From assembly GCA_934045905.1 (NCBI GenBank), contig OW203762.1, forward strand, positions 24,336,345 to 24,400,344: a stretch of DNA of 64,000 nt, read 5' to 3'. Positions 44,346 to 56,842 of the stretch are shown here, piece after piece (position 1 is the first letter of the stretch; each line of letters starts with the position of its first letter). A model generated the notes under the pieces. That model searched no databases. It was not told the origin of the DNA and saw nothing but the letters and a program-made list of their open reading frames with translations. The translations under genes were made by a program, and so were the position numbers. Source of the DNA: Leuctra nigra. Lineage: Eukaryota; Arthropoda; Insecta; Plecoptera; Leuctridae.

Positions 44346-46769
44346 AATTATTTAATGTCAACTTTGAGGAGCATTTTAAAAATAGAATAGAATTCTAGAA
44401 CTCGACCTTACAGATTCACCACTAAATCACTAAATCACTAGAAATTCACCCTTAGAGCGTAAGACATAATGAACTATGAGAACCATGTCGCACGGTACGG
44501 TGTCACGTGTGTCCGAGGACGCCGTCACAACAAACCGAGCGAGCGGGTCGGTGCACTGCGGCTCGGTGCATTCCCTAGCGCCAGCCACGGCAAGGTCAGC
44601 TCGTCAGCCGTGCCAGTGGGTGCCGTGTGATTTACATGCGGGATCTGTCTGTCACACGTGGGGCAACACTAGTCGCTCGTCGCGGCATCGGAGACAGTTT
44701 AGGAACATGCAATACATTACAGTGCCGATTCATGTAATCACTTTACAAATCATCTAGTTCTCGAAAATGTCAAATCAATTGCGAGTTTTCAGGGGATGGA
44801 TTCACAAAGAAGTATAATACGTACTATATCTTTTGTATTAACTTTCATTTAACACGCGGTGTTTCTGGTATTAAATCGAAAGATAATACGTATTAGCCTT
44901 TGTGTATCTAGCCCTAGGTATCTAATTGCGTAGTAATTATGTTACTATTGATTACTGAACATGTCAAGATAGTCCCATAGTCCGAGAACTTTTGTGAAAA
45001 TGAAAGCTAACGAGATTGGTTTTTTAAATCAAACGTGAAAAGTCTACTTCTGTCTCAGTTATTTTTATAATAAAGTATTTCTAGACTGAACACTATTTTC
45101 TCGTAATCATGTTTAAGCTACGAAAACGCGTTGATAGCGAGCATTGGTAGTGCATGCAAATTAAAAAGCTGGCGTACAGATATTTGTTTATCTACCTTGC
45201 AGAAATTAAAAGTCTAATTTATTACGAAACTTTGGTCTCTACCCATGACAGTGTATCTAATTCGAAAACAGTGTTCTTCAATCAACAGTACTAGTTAGGG
45301 TGTCGCAGTCCACCAACCTCTGTTCCACTCATCAGACATGAATAATAACGATGATTGGAATATCGCCGGACGCGACACCCGGCGTCCATCACCCGCCGAG
45401 CATCAGTCCGCAGACTGACACACGTCGGGCGAATCACGCCCAGTAAATCACCGCTCAAAGATCACATGCGATGACCAAACCGCTCCGCTATTGATTGCGA
45501 ATCATACTATAGCGACGCCGTCAGCGTTTCGCCTCGTCCGCGTGCTGCGTTTGCACAAGTGTCCCGTATCGCAAGTTCGCAACACAATACGCGGCGCGTG
45601 CAGTCGAGCCCGAAGAGCGGCATTAGAGGGTCGCCATACTGCCTTGGCAATTGCTGAAGGGTTAGAGATAAGAGATGGGATATTATTGTGACGTAATGGG
45701 ACAGTAATCAGAGCCGCACATTATCAAATGTTTGTATTGCTCTACAATGAAATGATGTGTTGATGTTGCATCAGTGTGTATTGTTGTTGGCTGGTTGGTA
45801 TGAAATACATTGGATCATATGTTGCAAGGCTGCCACGACATCCGTTTGAAGGATTTATGGAACGATTTGCATTGCGGCGCTACTGCTATTTTATGGAGTT
45901 ATGGAACTAAAACTAATGTTTACATTTTTCTCAATAGATAATTTTCCCAACAAATAATTTGGGAATTCATTAGGTACCAATAACGTAATCTCAAAAGAGG
46001 TCTATGTTTCACTGTAAAATATTTGAATTTTACAAAAGTTCTGGACGAATTTAGGAAATATTATCTCGGACAAGGCACTCGAAGTAAGTGAAATGCACTT
46101 TATCATGTTGTTACATTTCTCTGAAAGTGAAATTACGATCAGGCCTTACTCAACAGTCAGCCAACGTGCACTTTCCCATGTGCTTCTATAATGACTTACG
46201 ACGCAGACATTTCGTCCCTTCACCCTCTCAAGTCAACTAACGAGCGTCGACCTGCGATCACACCAGACGGGAACGAAGATGCAGGAGGCGATCAGTCCTG
46301 ACGGCAGCTGGCAGATGCAGCTCGGTGCAGCAATCAACTGCACCGCACCGCTGCACGCAAGATCGCTTGTAATTAGTGCAGCGGTGCAGTGCAACCACCC
46401 AGACTGCAGCCAGGACACAGCTGCCTTGGGGTACGTTCTTACTGAGTACATCAACCCATCTCTTGACATTCATACCAGACTAATGTCCGACCTCTGTAAC
46501 TCGAGCTTTAACCCACGGGTACGTCGCATTGCATGTTTTGTTTATACACAAATGTCACGATGTTTCGCTTATTGTGAAAACAGCACCTGATTGTGAATGT
46601 ACAATTTGTAAAACTTATCTACAAACAAAAGTAATGCAATGTGTTCCTGTGATATTTTAAATCCTTCGCGAGCCGAATTGATATTAGCATGAAATACATA
46701 ATTGATTTATCATGATTGATGCTTTACGTGTAAATGAGACACCGACCAAGACAAGAATCTCCGCCGACG
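44346..46769. other. Gene-free stretch
   Basis: Mixed composition; GC-richer at 44480-44700, 45360-45620 and 46230-46430, with no exon, RNA or repeat recognised. Confidence 0.4.
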
Positions 46770-46865
46770 TGGCACTCGGATCTCGAACTCGGGCCCGCCA
46801 CGACGGTTCGGCCACTGATCTAACTGCTTCGGCGCATTGTTATCCGCTAACGGAAACCGCGGAGC
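46770..46865 (-). repeat. tRNA-like SINE fragment
   Basis: Minus strand has A-box-like TTAGATCAGTGGCCGAACC followed by B-box-like GAGTTCGAGATCC at usual spacing. No complete cloverleaf. Confidence 0.4.
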
Positions 46866-47078
46866 ACAAAGATATTCGCGAACCCACAAGAGCTTATCGT
46901 TCATCACATCATGCTCGCGACAGCAAGGCGCGTTTACATCAGCGTGAACACTGCCGTTTAGTGACTGTATTTGTAAACACATGCACGTGAGTAATCCACG
47001 CAGCTGGTGTGACGGTGTACGCGCTTTATACGTCACTGTCGCCGCTGTAGTGGCTGTGTACGCGCCTCTACGGTCAAA

Positions 47079-47330
47079 TGTGAGGTATGGAGCTCAATCA
47101 AGGTGATATTCGCACTGCCACTGCCGTGGCTGTGAACGGGGCTTGTGAACGGCGACACGTGTGAGGTATGGAACTGACAATCAAGGTGATATTCGCACTG
47201 CTACTGCCGTGGCTGTGAACGGGGCTTGTGAACGGCGACACGTGTGAGGTATGGAACTGACAATCAAGGTGATATTCGCACTGCCACTGCCGTGGCTGTG
47301 AACGGGGCTCGTGAACGGCGACACATGCAA
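47079..47330 (+). repeat. 83-bp tandem repeat, three units
   Basis: Units contain GAGGTATGGAACTGACAATC, AAGGTGATATTCGCACTGCC and GCTGTGAACGGGGCTTGTGA. Units 2 and 3 are almost the same and the first lacks a few bases. GC-rich, non-coding. Confidence 0.9.
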
Positions 47331-47702
47331 GTCATGCGGGCGGCGAATCGAAACTCAAACAAATCACAATTATTCATGGGCCTTCATCGTCAAGTAGTTC
47401 TAGAAGAATCGATGACTGTCGTTTTAGAGCACAAATGTAGAATAGTTTGAACAATAGGCCCGGTCTTTTGTTCGGGCTGGGATATGACACGTGTATTGTT
47501 TGTCAATAAATTAAACAGTTATTGAAATTAGGTTCCCGAATGAATACTTCGTTGTCATAATTCGCTACGCATGACTATAGGATACCGTCGAGGCTACTTG
47601 AGCCAATTTAAACGAACTTTGAGGTAAAAGAAAAGAAAGAAATGAAAAACAGGACATAAGACAAAAGTAATCGCGAACTTATAGGTACAAAATATACACG
47701 TA

Positions 47703-47915
47703 CACTCCCCCAAATAATAAACGGTACTTGGTACAAAACGTATTGGCTGCTGGGCCGGTTCCTTGACAATCAATCCTTGTTATTATCAATGAAATCAGAG
47801 CTCACCTAAAAGAGTTCAATAATGCGTTAGCACTGACTTCATGGGATGATGCCATCAAACCTTAATCAGACAATTCATTTTCTTTCGAGTACCGTTTATT
47901 ATTTGGGGGAGTGTA
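47703..47915 (-). mobile_element. Mariner-type MITE (family M), best copy
   Basis: 213 bp with perfect inverted ends beginning CACTCCCCCAAATAATAAAC and continuing through GGTAC (25 bp), flanked by TA on both sides (47701-47702, 47916-47917). The body matches 42620-42829 in the opposite direction. Non-autonomous. Confidence 0.9.
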
Positions 47916-47917
47916 CA

Positions 47918-49160
47918 TAAAATGCGTATTGGAGTTACATAACACCAAAATCTTTCAAAATCCTAATTATAGGTTCTCTCGCATATCTAACAAGAGTCGA
48001 CTTTATGACATCAAGTTATGTGTAATAATTCAGTATATTTTATACTTTTGTTTCATATTCCAACATACATACTATAAAGAAGAAATAATTTCATATATAC
48101 ATTTCAATATTGTTTCAAATATTTCAGTTCCCACCAGACAACAGCCGTCCTCATATCGAATGCAGTGAAACACACCACGCGTGAACAGGTCCTCGTCTAT
48201 AACAGAGCGCGTGAAGGGGTCTAAAAGCCAGGTAATTGCTACACAATACAACCCGCTCTTGTTTGCGCGGTAAAAAACACACACGTAAGTCGAGAATAAC
48301 AATAACACAAACCAACCACGGATCTAACGGGTGGCCGTGAACTTGCCACGCTCAACAAACTACGACGCAAAAATCCGCGAGGCCCCGGTGTAAAAATAAA
48401 CCCACGCGAGTGATGGAAAAAGAAAAGTGTTTCGGTTTGACGTAAGAGAGGGAAAATGTAGGGCGGTCCTCGGTTGAATGGCAGTTGCTGGGAGCACGTG
48501 CCCCACGCTGGCTCTCCACGCGGGGGACTCGGCGTAAGCGCAACGCGACAACAGTTGACACGTGACGCGAGGTAACTGGTCACGTGATGGGCTGGACCAA
48601 TCAGAGAAGACGCAGAGTGGTTTAAATTGGGTTTCACGGCGTATTGTATTGATGATGGATGATGAATAAAGGGTATAAGGACGGACGTTGGGAAGGCGGG
48701 TACCTAATATGTTGCCTATTTTTAGGGTTCCTTCCCAGAATGTACAGTCGTGGAAATCAGATGGTTACGTACTCTGCCTCTCTCTGACCCATATCATAAA
48801 CATGTTTTTATACGGAGCAGAGAGAGAAGTACGACCAACTAATTTCCACGCTTGTACACACACGGTCACATAAATTGCTTGCAAAATTCTAAGTCCTTTA
48901 TCAAAACTTGATTTATCCAGACGAAAACACATAGCTAAATGCAGATTTCGCTTATGGGTTGGAGGGTTTGTTGTAAATATTGACGGTAATTCGAGATCCT
49001 ACTTGTTTATTTTAATTTTAATCATTTAGAACGGGTCTAGGTAGTAATGGAGAATGAAAAAATACACTTTTGGGGCTCAGAAGTAATGGGCACTATATGT
49101 GCTCATTTTATGAGGTTGTCTACACTCCAGTGGACTATTTGTGTTAAAACTTGTAATAGA
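47918..49160. other. Gene-free stretch
   Basis: GC-richer at 48180-48640 with no gene recognised; otherwise AT-rich. Confidence 0.4.
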
Positions 49161-50482
49161 CTAGGAAAACGCTCAGTGTAACGCGTTGATGAGCGAGCAC
49201 GGGTACGTGCAAATTCTCGAACCGGAAATGCGTACACAACGCACAGAAAACATATACATCCATATGGAATTGATTATGATATCAACTTAAAAGTGTATGC
49301 TTTTCATCGAAACTTTAAAATAGCATCTAAGCACCTGGTTCATAAAGCAAATCAGAATCAATTTTCAATTGGCACTGGAAAACATTCATTTCGATACTTC
49401 ATTACTGACAGATATTAAAAATGTAAATAACTTCATACGTTCTTAACTGATTGGGATGAAATTTTGTAAAATAAGAGACAATATTGGTCTTAATGATCAT
49501 GCAAAATATGAGTTTGATCAGAATTATCGAAGACCGTTTTCATTTTTCAGCCTATCAGGAGATATTTATTTAAATTTTAACCAATGAATCTGAGTAACGC
49601 GTTGATGAGCGAGCACGGATACGCGCAACACCTCGAACCGAAATTCTGTCTATCGAAAATGTCATTAAAAGCCAATAATTCTAAAATTTCGCCACAGATT
49701 TGTATAGAAATCTCAAAACATTCCTAAAATATTGGTCCAAATAACCATGCAAAGCTTTAAGTTGATCAATTGAACCTTTATGATTGAACTGTTCCGTGTT
49801 AATTTTCAAAAATCACAGGATCTCCTTCAAAAAATATACCTGAGACCACTCATATGATATAAGTGTGTCTACACAATATCAGATCGACTGTTGAACGGTC
49901 ATTATCAGTTTCATTTGCGTTTGAAAGTTTCTGCTCTAACTACCTTGCCTTGAACTGAAGAGTCGAAGTCGCCGTGAATTTGACAGCCAACACGCTAATA
50001 GTCCGTAAAATGTCAATAACGTTTGGATTTAAACACAGATTAGTATGAAAATTGTCAAAAATGCAGATAATGTTGGACCCAACCATCATGCGAAGTTATA
50101 AGTTGATCGTTCAATCGGTTATAGTTTAAATTTCTAAAAACACAGGAAAGATGGTTTTAAATTTTAACCAATGGGAGGATTTGGCTGAAACTTTGTTTGA
50201 TTGGGTACAATGTTGGGGGTAATGACTTGTCAAAATTTCAATTTGATCAAAACAACCAATCGAAAGTTAATTTTTTTTAAATTTGAACCAATCAATGGAT
50301 TTCAAAAAAATTAGGGTCTGCAACAATCAGAAATGTTACGTACATGTGTGCAAAATTTCAGCTCGATCGAAGAAAAACTCTGACCTGTATATCGTCAGTA
50401 ACAGAAAAAAAAAAAAACAAACAAAAAAAAAACAGAGGTCCGTGCCAAAAGAGCCAAATGGAGACGCTCGCTTCGCTCGCTC
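49161..50482 (+). repeat. Interspersed repeat family A, truncated plus longer copy
   Basis: 49161 starts CTAGGAAAACGCTCAGTGTA, related to 4178, but soon diverges; a second head at about 49594 (GTAACGCGTTGATGAGCGAG) begins a longer copy matching 4196-5102 to the end at GACGCTCGCTTCGCTCGCTC. The arrangement suggests one copy inserted in or duplicated beside another. Confidence 0.7.
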
Positions 50483-51068
50483 AAAAATAAATACAAATTC
50501 CTCAATACGAAACTATGGTAGTAAACTCGGCGCCGCCCCCACACCCCGGCGTCCCCCGAGACTCGAGAGCATGCAAGTATCGGAATGCGCCCGCCGTCCA
50601 CGACCCAGACTCGAACTCACGACCACGGCGAGCGTTGAACCGCCGCGGCGGCGTGCGTCGTTAACGCGCTGGTATGCGCCGCGTGACGTCACCGGATCGC
50701 CGTGCAGAGGATAGAGTGTGAGAAAGCGCCCGGAGGCTGGAGGCAGATCGCTCGGCTGCTCGGACCCCGACACGAGAGCGGCGGCAATCGATTGTGTGAG
50801 AGCGGCGCACCGCGGGACAGTATCGCGCCGGGGGCAATAACAAAACCACCACACGAGGTTCGAATGCAATTCAAAACGTGTTTTACGTCAAATGAAAACA
50901 GACTTTTAATTGAATATTATGGGAATTGCTCTTCGTCAGTGGATATTTTCACAGGTGGCAAAGTGATGGACTCGGAACGGAAGTAAAGTCTAGGACGATG
51001 ACGAATTTCGCTCAGAATTCCGTGAACACACCGCATTTATCACCTGATTTAAATTAAAGATCAATTGC
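50483..51068. other. GC-rich gene-free stretch
   Basis: 50520-50840 is GC- and CpG-rich. Minus strand has a B-box-like GTGAGTTCGAGTCTGGG near 50600, suggesting a tRNA-derived repeat. No exon recognised. Confidence 0.4.
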
Positions 51069-51262
51069 CCTTTTTTATTGGGGTTTAACGTCGCATTGTT
51101 CTGCAGCGAGGCTAAGGGCGACGGAGATCATAGAAGAGGTAATGAAGGTAGTTGGGAAGGAGGCGGTCGTGGCCTATTATTAGTAGGGCACCTTCCCAGC
51201 ATGTGCCTCTCGACTGAGGGAATACCACGAAAAAACCTCAGTCAGGAAGGACGGCAAGATCA
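51069..51262 (+). repeat. SINE-like repeat family S, copy 2
   Basis: GGGGTTTAACGTCGCATTGT, GGAGGCGGTCGTGGCCTATT, CTCGACTGAGGGAATACCAC and CCTCAGTCAGGAAGGACGGC follow in the same order as in the copies at 40249 and 54648. Confidence 0.7.
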
Positions 51263-52640
51263 ATTGTCGAATTACATTTTTAGTTCCTTCACGGAGTGAG
51301 CTCCAATTGGTTGATGATAGTACAAAGCACCAAAAAAATAAAAAAATATTGATAAAATTGTAGTACAAGAGATCGTTACAGTAAAAATGTACCTAATGTA
51401 CTAAAACGCCCATGTACAGACGTAGGTAATGAAAGGATTTTTGATTTATGATGTCACTACTCCTGGCGTTTCATCTAAGTGAGTGAGCGAGATAAGCTGG
51501 TGCACACGAGCACGGAAGTGTAAATGCGAAGAGAAATAGCTGAGGAGTGTTTTTTGGTCGCCCGGATGTACGCTGGATGTGATGGTGTGAACGGAGCAGG
51601 AACTCGGAGCGAAGTGACATTTACACAACATTTCAAACACTGTCACATAAGTGGCGTTCAAATTAATTTTATGTCACAGAAAAATAAACCAATATATGAA
51701 GAATTATCTCAGGAAAATATGGAAATCCAGATTTCATTACTTCACAAAACCAGCAAAAATGCAAACGAGTGCGTAGAATTTTATATTCTGAAAAAAAATT
51801 TATTCGATAAATATTATATTCATAGATAATCTATGGGTTTTTACTATTTTTGTATTAAAAGAAAAAATAATAAATTAGTTACACAACACGATGAAAATTG
51901 AAATTCTTACAAAATATCTAACACGTGAATTGTTTTTTTTTCAATCGAGTATCACAATGTGGAACAACAAGGCTTCGTGACTGTTTGTTGAACTTCGTAT
52001 TGTAATTGAATTTCTTGACACGAAATCCGCCGCCAAGGGAAATAAACAACTAACAATCACGGGCATAACAAAGTCAACAGCGATGTCACAATTCGACAGA
52101 AAACAACAAGAACCGAATTCGGGTCAAATTAATTGATTCATGGCCACACATGAGAGTGTTCGATTGACAGGTCTAGGACAATACCGCAGGGACATTCTCG
52201 TCCGGTAAAGTAAACAAAGTCCGTGGGTCGAGTCCAGCGGCGGACTATCAAGATCGTGGTATGCCAAGATTTCACGGAGCTCGGAACAAGAATCAAGTCA
52301 GTCGATCCGCAGTGTAAAAAAATTACGAAATTTTATTTAGTTTTGACGGTGTCAAAACGCTGTTAAATATATTCCAAAAATATTCCAGAATAAAGTGAGG
52401 GTTCTGCAGAGTGAAGCAAAATTTCAAGGAATTGCTCCGACGAATAGAAATAACCTTATTTTACTGCCACTATAAATGTAGTCGATTTGACAAAAGAAAT
52501 GCGAACACAATACATTCGAAATTAATTCAACAGGGTGAAAGTAGTTATTCATACAGTTTTCGCCCTCATTGAATACAACCTTGAACGTGGTCCACATCCT
52601 TCCTTCGCGACACTTCCTCTTGATTGATCGCGCACATTCG
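51263..52640. other. Gene-free AT-rich stretch
   Basis: Nothing recognised. Confidence 0.4.
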
Positions 52641-53198
52641 GGGGGGGGGGGGGGGGGGGGGGGCGCCCACGTGCGTGCGCGTAGTGTCACCTAGAGCCGC
52701 GCGTATACACAGGTAACCCCAAGGCCACGGGCACCGGGGGCAGGTGTGTGTCGAGTAACTACGTCGTAGCAGCGCGGTCAACGCTCGCCGCACTCATTGA
52801 GACGAATTCCTCGGTGCCGAGCAGAACACATACGTATACACGCGCGCGCAACGCGGGCGACGGCGGCGGCAAGGGGCCCGATTAGGTGGCCAGAGTGGTG
52901 GGGCCAGGTGCGTCGCTCGAGCGCGATCTAGTTTGTTGTTGGCCTGTTTGTTGGTAACCATTCCGGCATTAAGTATCAACTGACGAAGATTGTAGGGCCC
53001 CGTTACAATTGGCCCAGGAAACGACATGACAAGGACCCGGAGAAGAAAGCGAATGGGCCTCAAATCTGAGTACAAACGAAAAATACACGAAGAACGAGTG
53101 AAAAGTTCCGTAAAATGTGTGAACAGTCGCGCAAACCAAAAGATCGCGAGCCCAATCTGTCCCATGAACCCAGGCGGGGGGAGGGGGGGGGGGGGGGG
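52641..53198. repeat. GC-rich segment with two poly-G runs
   Basis: 23 G at 52641-52663 and 16 G at 53183-53198, with CpG-rich CGCGCGCGCAACGCGGGCGA in between (about 52840). Minus-strand open frames across it are composition artefacts. A promoter role for the CpG-rich part is possible but unsupported. Confidence 0.7.
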
Positions 53199-53272
53199 TG
53201 CAATGAGTTGCATGATGTTTAGAACGTATCAAAGATGAGGAAAGGGGTTGTTGTAACCTGTCTACTATACTG

Positions 53273-53398
53273 GGGTGGGATTACATAAAATGAGAACTTT
53301 CTTGTCACAGTGACAAGCTTCTCATCTCAATGTTATTCACGGCCTTCTAGGGTCTTGTCACCGTGACAAGGAAGTTATCATTTTATGTGATCGGATCC
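53273..53398 (+). mobile_element. Fold-back MITE, better copy
   Basis: Ends ATTACATAAAATGAGAACTT and inverted AAGTTATCATTTTATGTGAT, each followed inward by CTTGTCACNGTGACAAG palindromes. Matches the reverse complement of 9429-9536. About 110-125 bp, non-coding. Confidence 0.8.
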
Positions 53399-53956
53399 CT
53401 GGTAACATTTGCCAATGCTACGTCTAGGAAGAGTATGATTCTATACTCAGTCAGGGTTATGACGCCCGTGTCGGCAACGATGCCCACAAGCATTCAATCT
53501 TCGAGGAAGTTGTGGAGGGAAAAAGTAACGCAGGAAGAGCATCTAGTTGGCATGAACAAGAAGTATATGATAGTGACACGCAATCAAAACCATGTCTCAT
53601 GCCGAGGAAGGCACGGGGACGCAACGCAGGAACTGTTGAGTAAGGTATACGAACCCGGAGCCGCGAGTATGTACAGCTGAGGGTGGGGGAGGAAAGCTAT
53701 GATTACAGTACATATCCTTCGATGATACAATAGGTGGGAATTAATAATGAAAAGCACGCGAAGAGGGTGTGTAGCATGTATAGATGTATAGGGTAAAGCG
53801 GTTAAGTGTGGCAAAACAGATGGGAATTGTAAAGGAGAGGGAATGATGATAGTAATGGACAGGAAGGAAAAGGAACGTGACAGCTAAATGGCAAAATAAT
53901 GCGATATATTAGGTGCAAAAGGGAATGTACAACGGACAAGGTACAGTCCGACCGCG

Positions 53957-54294
53957 AGGACTGGACAACGGAGGGACAGTCCGACGGCGTGGACTGGACA
54001 ACGGAGGGAATGTGTGGCAAGCATGGACTGGACAACGGAGGGAATGTGTGGCGAGCATGGACTGGACAACGGAGGGAATGTGCGGCGAGCATGGACTGGA
54101 CAACGGAGGGAATGTGTGGCGAGCATGGACTGGACAACGGAGGGAATGTGCGGCGAGCATGGACTGAACAACGGTGGGAATGTGTGGCGAGCTTAGACTG
54201 GACAACGGAGGGAATGTGCGGCGAGCATGGACTGGACAACGGAGGGAATGTGCGGCGAGCATGGACTGGACAACGGAGGGAATGTGCGGCGAGG
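53957..54294 (+). repeat. 34-bp minisatellite, about 10 units
   Basis: Unit GCATGGACTGGACAACGGAG then GGAATGTGCGGCGA. The first units differ (GGGACAGTCCGACGGCG). All frames on both strands read through for long distances because the unit lacks stops; no gene is implied. Confidence 0.95.
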
Positions 54295-54552
54295 TACGGG
54301 CTAGCAGCATGAGAGAGGAAGGGAGCCGACCACCGACATTCCAGTCTGGTGGTTCGAGTGTGTGGCAAGGTCATGCAACTCATTCACGAGCACCACTGCA
54401 CTCGGCTGGCGTTCGCGGCGAGCGAGCGCGGGACAAACCGGGCGATGAACCCGAGACCACGGCACTAGCGCGCACACTCTTGGAATCTCGACTTCCTCCC
54501 AGGGTTTGCTTCTCATATTGTGCTCGGCGCGGTCCAGCCGTAGCGGCAATAC

Positions 54553-54619
54553 CTTCCTGCCTCCCATAGACGCATTGAACCATAAGCGGCCAAAAGTATG
54601 AAATCACAAAGAATGACAT
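54553..54619 (-). CDS. Weak candidate for the InR signal-peptide exon
   Basis: ATG at 54619 preceded in frame by TAA opens MSFFVISYFWPLMVQCVYG, then RQE, a short hydrophobic leader with a plausible cut after VYG. A possible donor gtattg follows in phase 1, so joining to the L1 exon would give [12 protein letters not shown], and E-V-C fits the mature N-terminus of the family. Against it: poor donor and start contexts, a 25-kb intron, GC-rich repetitive surroundings, and similar chance matches at 41199-41361 and near 42350. Confidence 0.15.
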
Positions 54620-54647
54620 TTAGTTCTTGTCCAGTCCTACCGATTAG

Positions 54648-54895
54648 TATGCCGTGCTCAACATCGCACTGTTCTGCCACTAGGCCAGAGGCGCCGAATA
54701 CTATGAACGATGAAAAGGAGTGAAGGAAAGGGAAGAAGTATCGGTAACTTGATAAGGATGAAAAGAGGCGTTCGTGGTTAAATATCAGGGAACCTTTCCA
54801 GAATTTGCCTCTCGACTATAAGGAAAACCGGGAAAGGTCTTGGGATGGCTGCGGGAATTGCATTCGGGACCACCGGACGCCAAGACCTGAGCGTA
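54648..54895 (+). repeat. SINE-like repeat family S, copy 3
   Basis: GCTCAACATCGCACTGTTCT, GGGAACCTTTCCAGAATTTG, CCTCTCGACTATAAGGAAAA and GCGGGAATTGCATTCGGGAC parallel the copies at 51069 and 40249. Confidence 0.6.
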
Positions 54896-55365
54896 AGAGC
54901 GTAATCCGTGATGGTACAGACAAGTTAAAACAACCTGAGGCTAACAAAAGAAGGGATTTGGTAGATAAACCATTGGATAAACTGTGAGAGTAGGATCTAT
55001 TGAATAGCGCATCGCGGAGTAACGATACGGTACAGCATTGACTCACTGCTCAATCTACATTCCATTGAGAGCCGGTCGTGGGTTTGAAATTGTGCAGCCG
55101 AGTGATGTCACGACGAGAACGACAAAAGAGGCGAGGAATCGTGAATTTGCATCAGATCCTAGGAGAAGACACTGAGCCACCGACAATGGAGGGCTGGAAA
55201 CTGCAAATCGCATCAGCGACGAGGCAGATGAGTCACAGAAGAGGTGGAATAATGTAGTTTCAAGATACGCATCGGAGTATGAAGATGCTTTCATTCGTGA
55301 ACAAAAATACCGGTTTTGATTATTTGACAAATCACTTACCAAAATGCATTATTTGTAATTTAGTT

Positions 55366-55505
55366 GTGTTTCACGTTGCATTGTTTGGCTCTAATGGCAA
55401 CCGACGAAATGATGGAAGGATGCGGTCTTGGCCTATGGAACCTTCCCAGCTTTCGCTTCTCGGCAGCGGGAATCGAACCCTGAGCCAACTTGCTACGTTC
55501 ACTGT
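55366..55505 (+). repeat. SINE-like repeat family S, short copy 4
   Basis: GTTTCACGTTGCATTGTTTG, GAAGGATGCGGTCTTGGCCT, GAACCTTCCCAGCTTTCGCT and GCGGGAATCGAACCCTGAG. Internally deleted compared with the other copies. Confidence 0.65.
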
Positions 55506-56747
55506 AAAAATGGCTAATGTCTGGGACATATATTGACATTATAGATCAATTAACGATCCGATATGGAATAAAATATTTTTTCCTTGCCATTTTGTACTTG
55601 ATACTTCTGACCGTGAGAGAGCTGAAAGTGAATTATTCCATAATATAACATTTATCTGTATCGTAAAGCGCACATATAATTGAGTAAAATTATATTATTT
55701 GGTAATCTAAGTAAAATGTGAAAGGTTGGAGCAATCATTTCTCGCAATCTAGTTCCCACGATGTCGATAACAATAAGTACTGATTCTTCCACGGGAAGCA
55801 GCAATAGAGAGACTTACATCTGCAAACAACAGGGTGTCTAAAAGTGAAATGAATCTCATTGCAACAGCCACGAGAGCGACGTAGATGGGTGATAATTGCT
55901 TTCTTTGTAAATTACCCTGTAGCTATATCGGTCTGCCTTGATGATGGATATGTTCTCGGTACTTGTTAACCTTTGCCGACCAGATGGCTTGTCTTTTGCC
56001 AACTGCAAGGTGTGATTAATTAGGGTTGTAAGTAACGTTTGTTCTCCATGAAGTATGGTTTCTTTTACGAATCCATCACGCCAGTTCGCGCTCTTTCCAC
56101 CTAAAACAGTCCTCGGAACCGCCCTATGGCCTAATTTCTGTTGTCAGATTGTCAAAAACACGTGTCAATCGGGCACAAAAAAACATACTGAACTGCGAAA
56201 CTTACGCATCCAAACTTCCCTTCCGGTTCACACATTTTGTAAACATTGAAAACACAACATTGGAGAGGCAGATCATATACTTTGACTTTCACAATGTCCC
56301 GATGTCCAGTGTCCGAACGTCGACAGTGCATTTCGATTTCCTCCTTCGTTCCCGTTGTCCCCAACTTCATCTTCCTCGTGCCCGCAAGGCGTACATCGTT
56401 CCCGTGCCCACACTATTGCATCATCCCCGCACACTATCGCGTGCACCCCCCCCCCCCCCGCACGTTCAATTATTCATCGGCAATAGAGGCGGCATTGAAT
56501 TAAAGATGAGACGACGCACACACACTGGCGACCTCTCTCTTCGCGGACAATAACTACTCCGTCCGACGAGTTCCGTCCGATTTCCATACCCTCCTGCGGT
56601 ACTGCGTAGTTGCGGGGACCTTGCCGGCACGCAGGGGCGATCGCGAGGAGGCGGGAACACCGTCGTCGTGCACGACATCGACAGTCGAAGGACGAGGACA
56701 AGGAGGCGCTGGCGAGAGTACCGTTACCAGCGGCTCGGTGCGCGGGG
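55506..56747. other. Gene-free stretch
   Basis: Nothing recognised except a 12-C run at 56448-56459. GC-richer from 56340. Confidence 0.4.
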
Positions 56748-56842
56748 CATACCCTCGGCATCGCGAGGCGTGCCCACGGCATCACGGCATCGCGAGGCAT
56801 GCCCACCGCATCACGGCATCGCGAGGCATACCCACGGCATGG
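56748..56842 (+). repeat. 29-bp tandem repeat, three units
   Basis: Unit CGGCATCGCGAGGCGTGCCC then ACGGCATCA, repeated three times with few changes. Non-coding. Confidence 0.85.
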
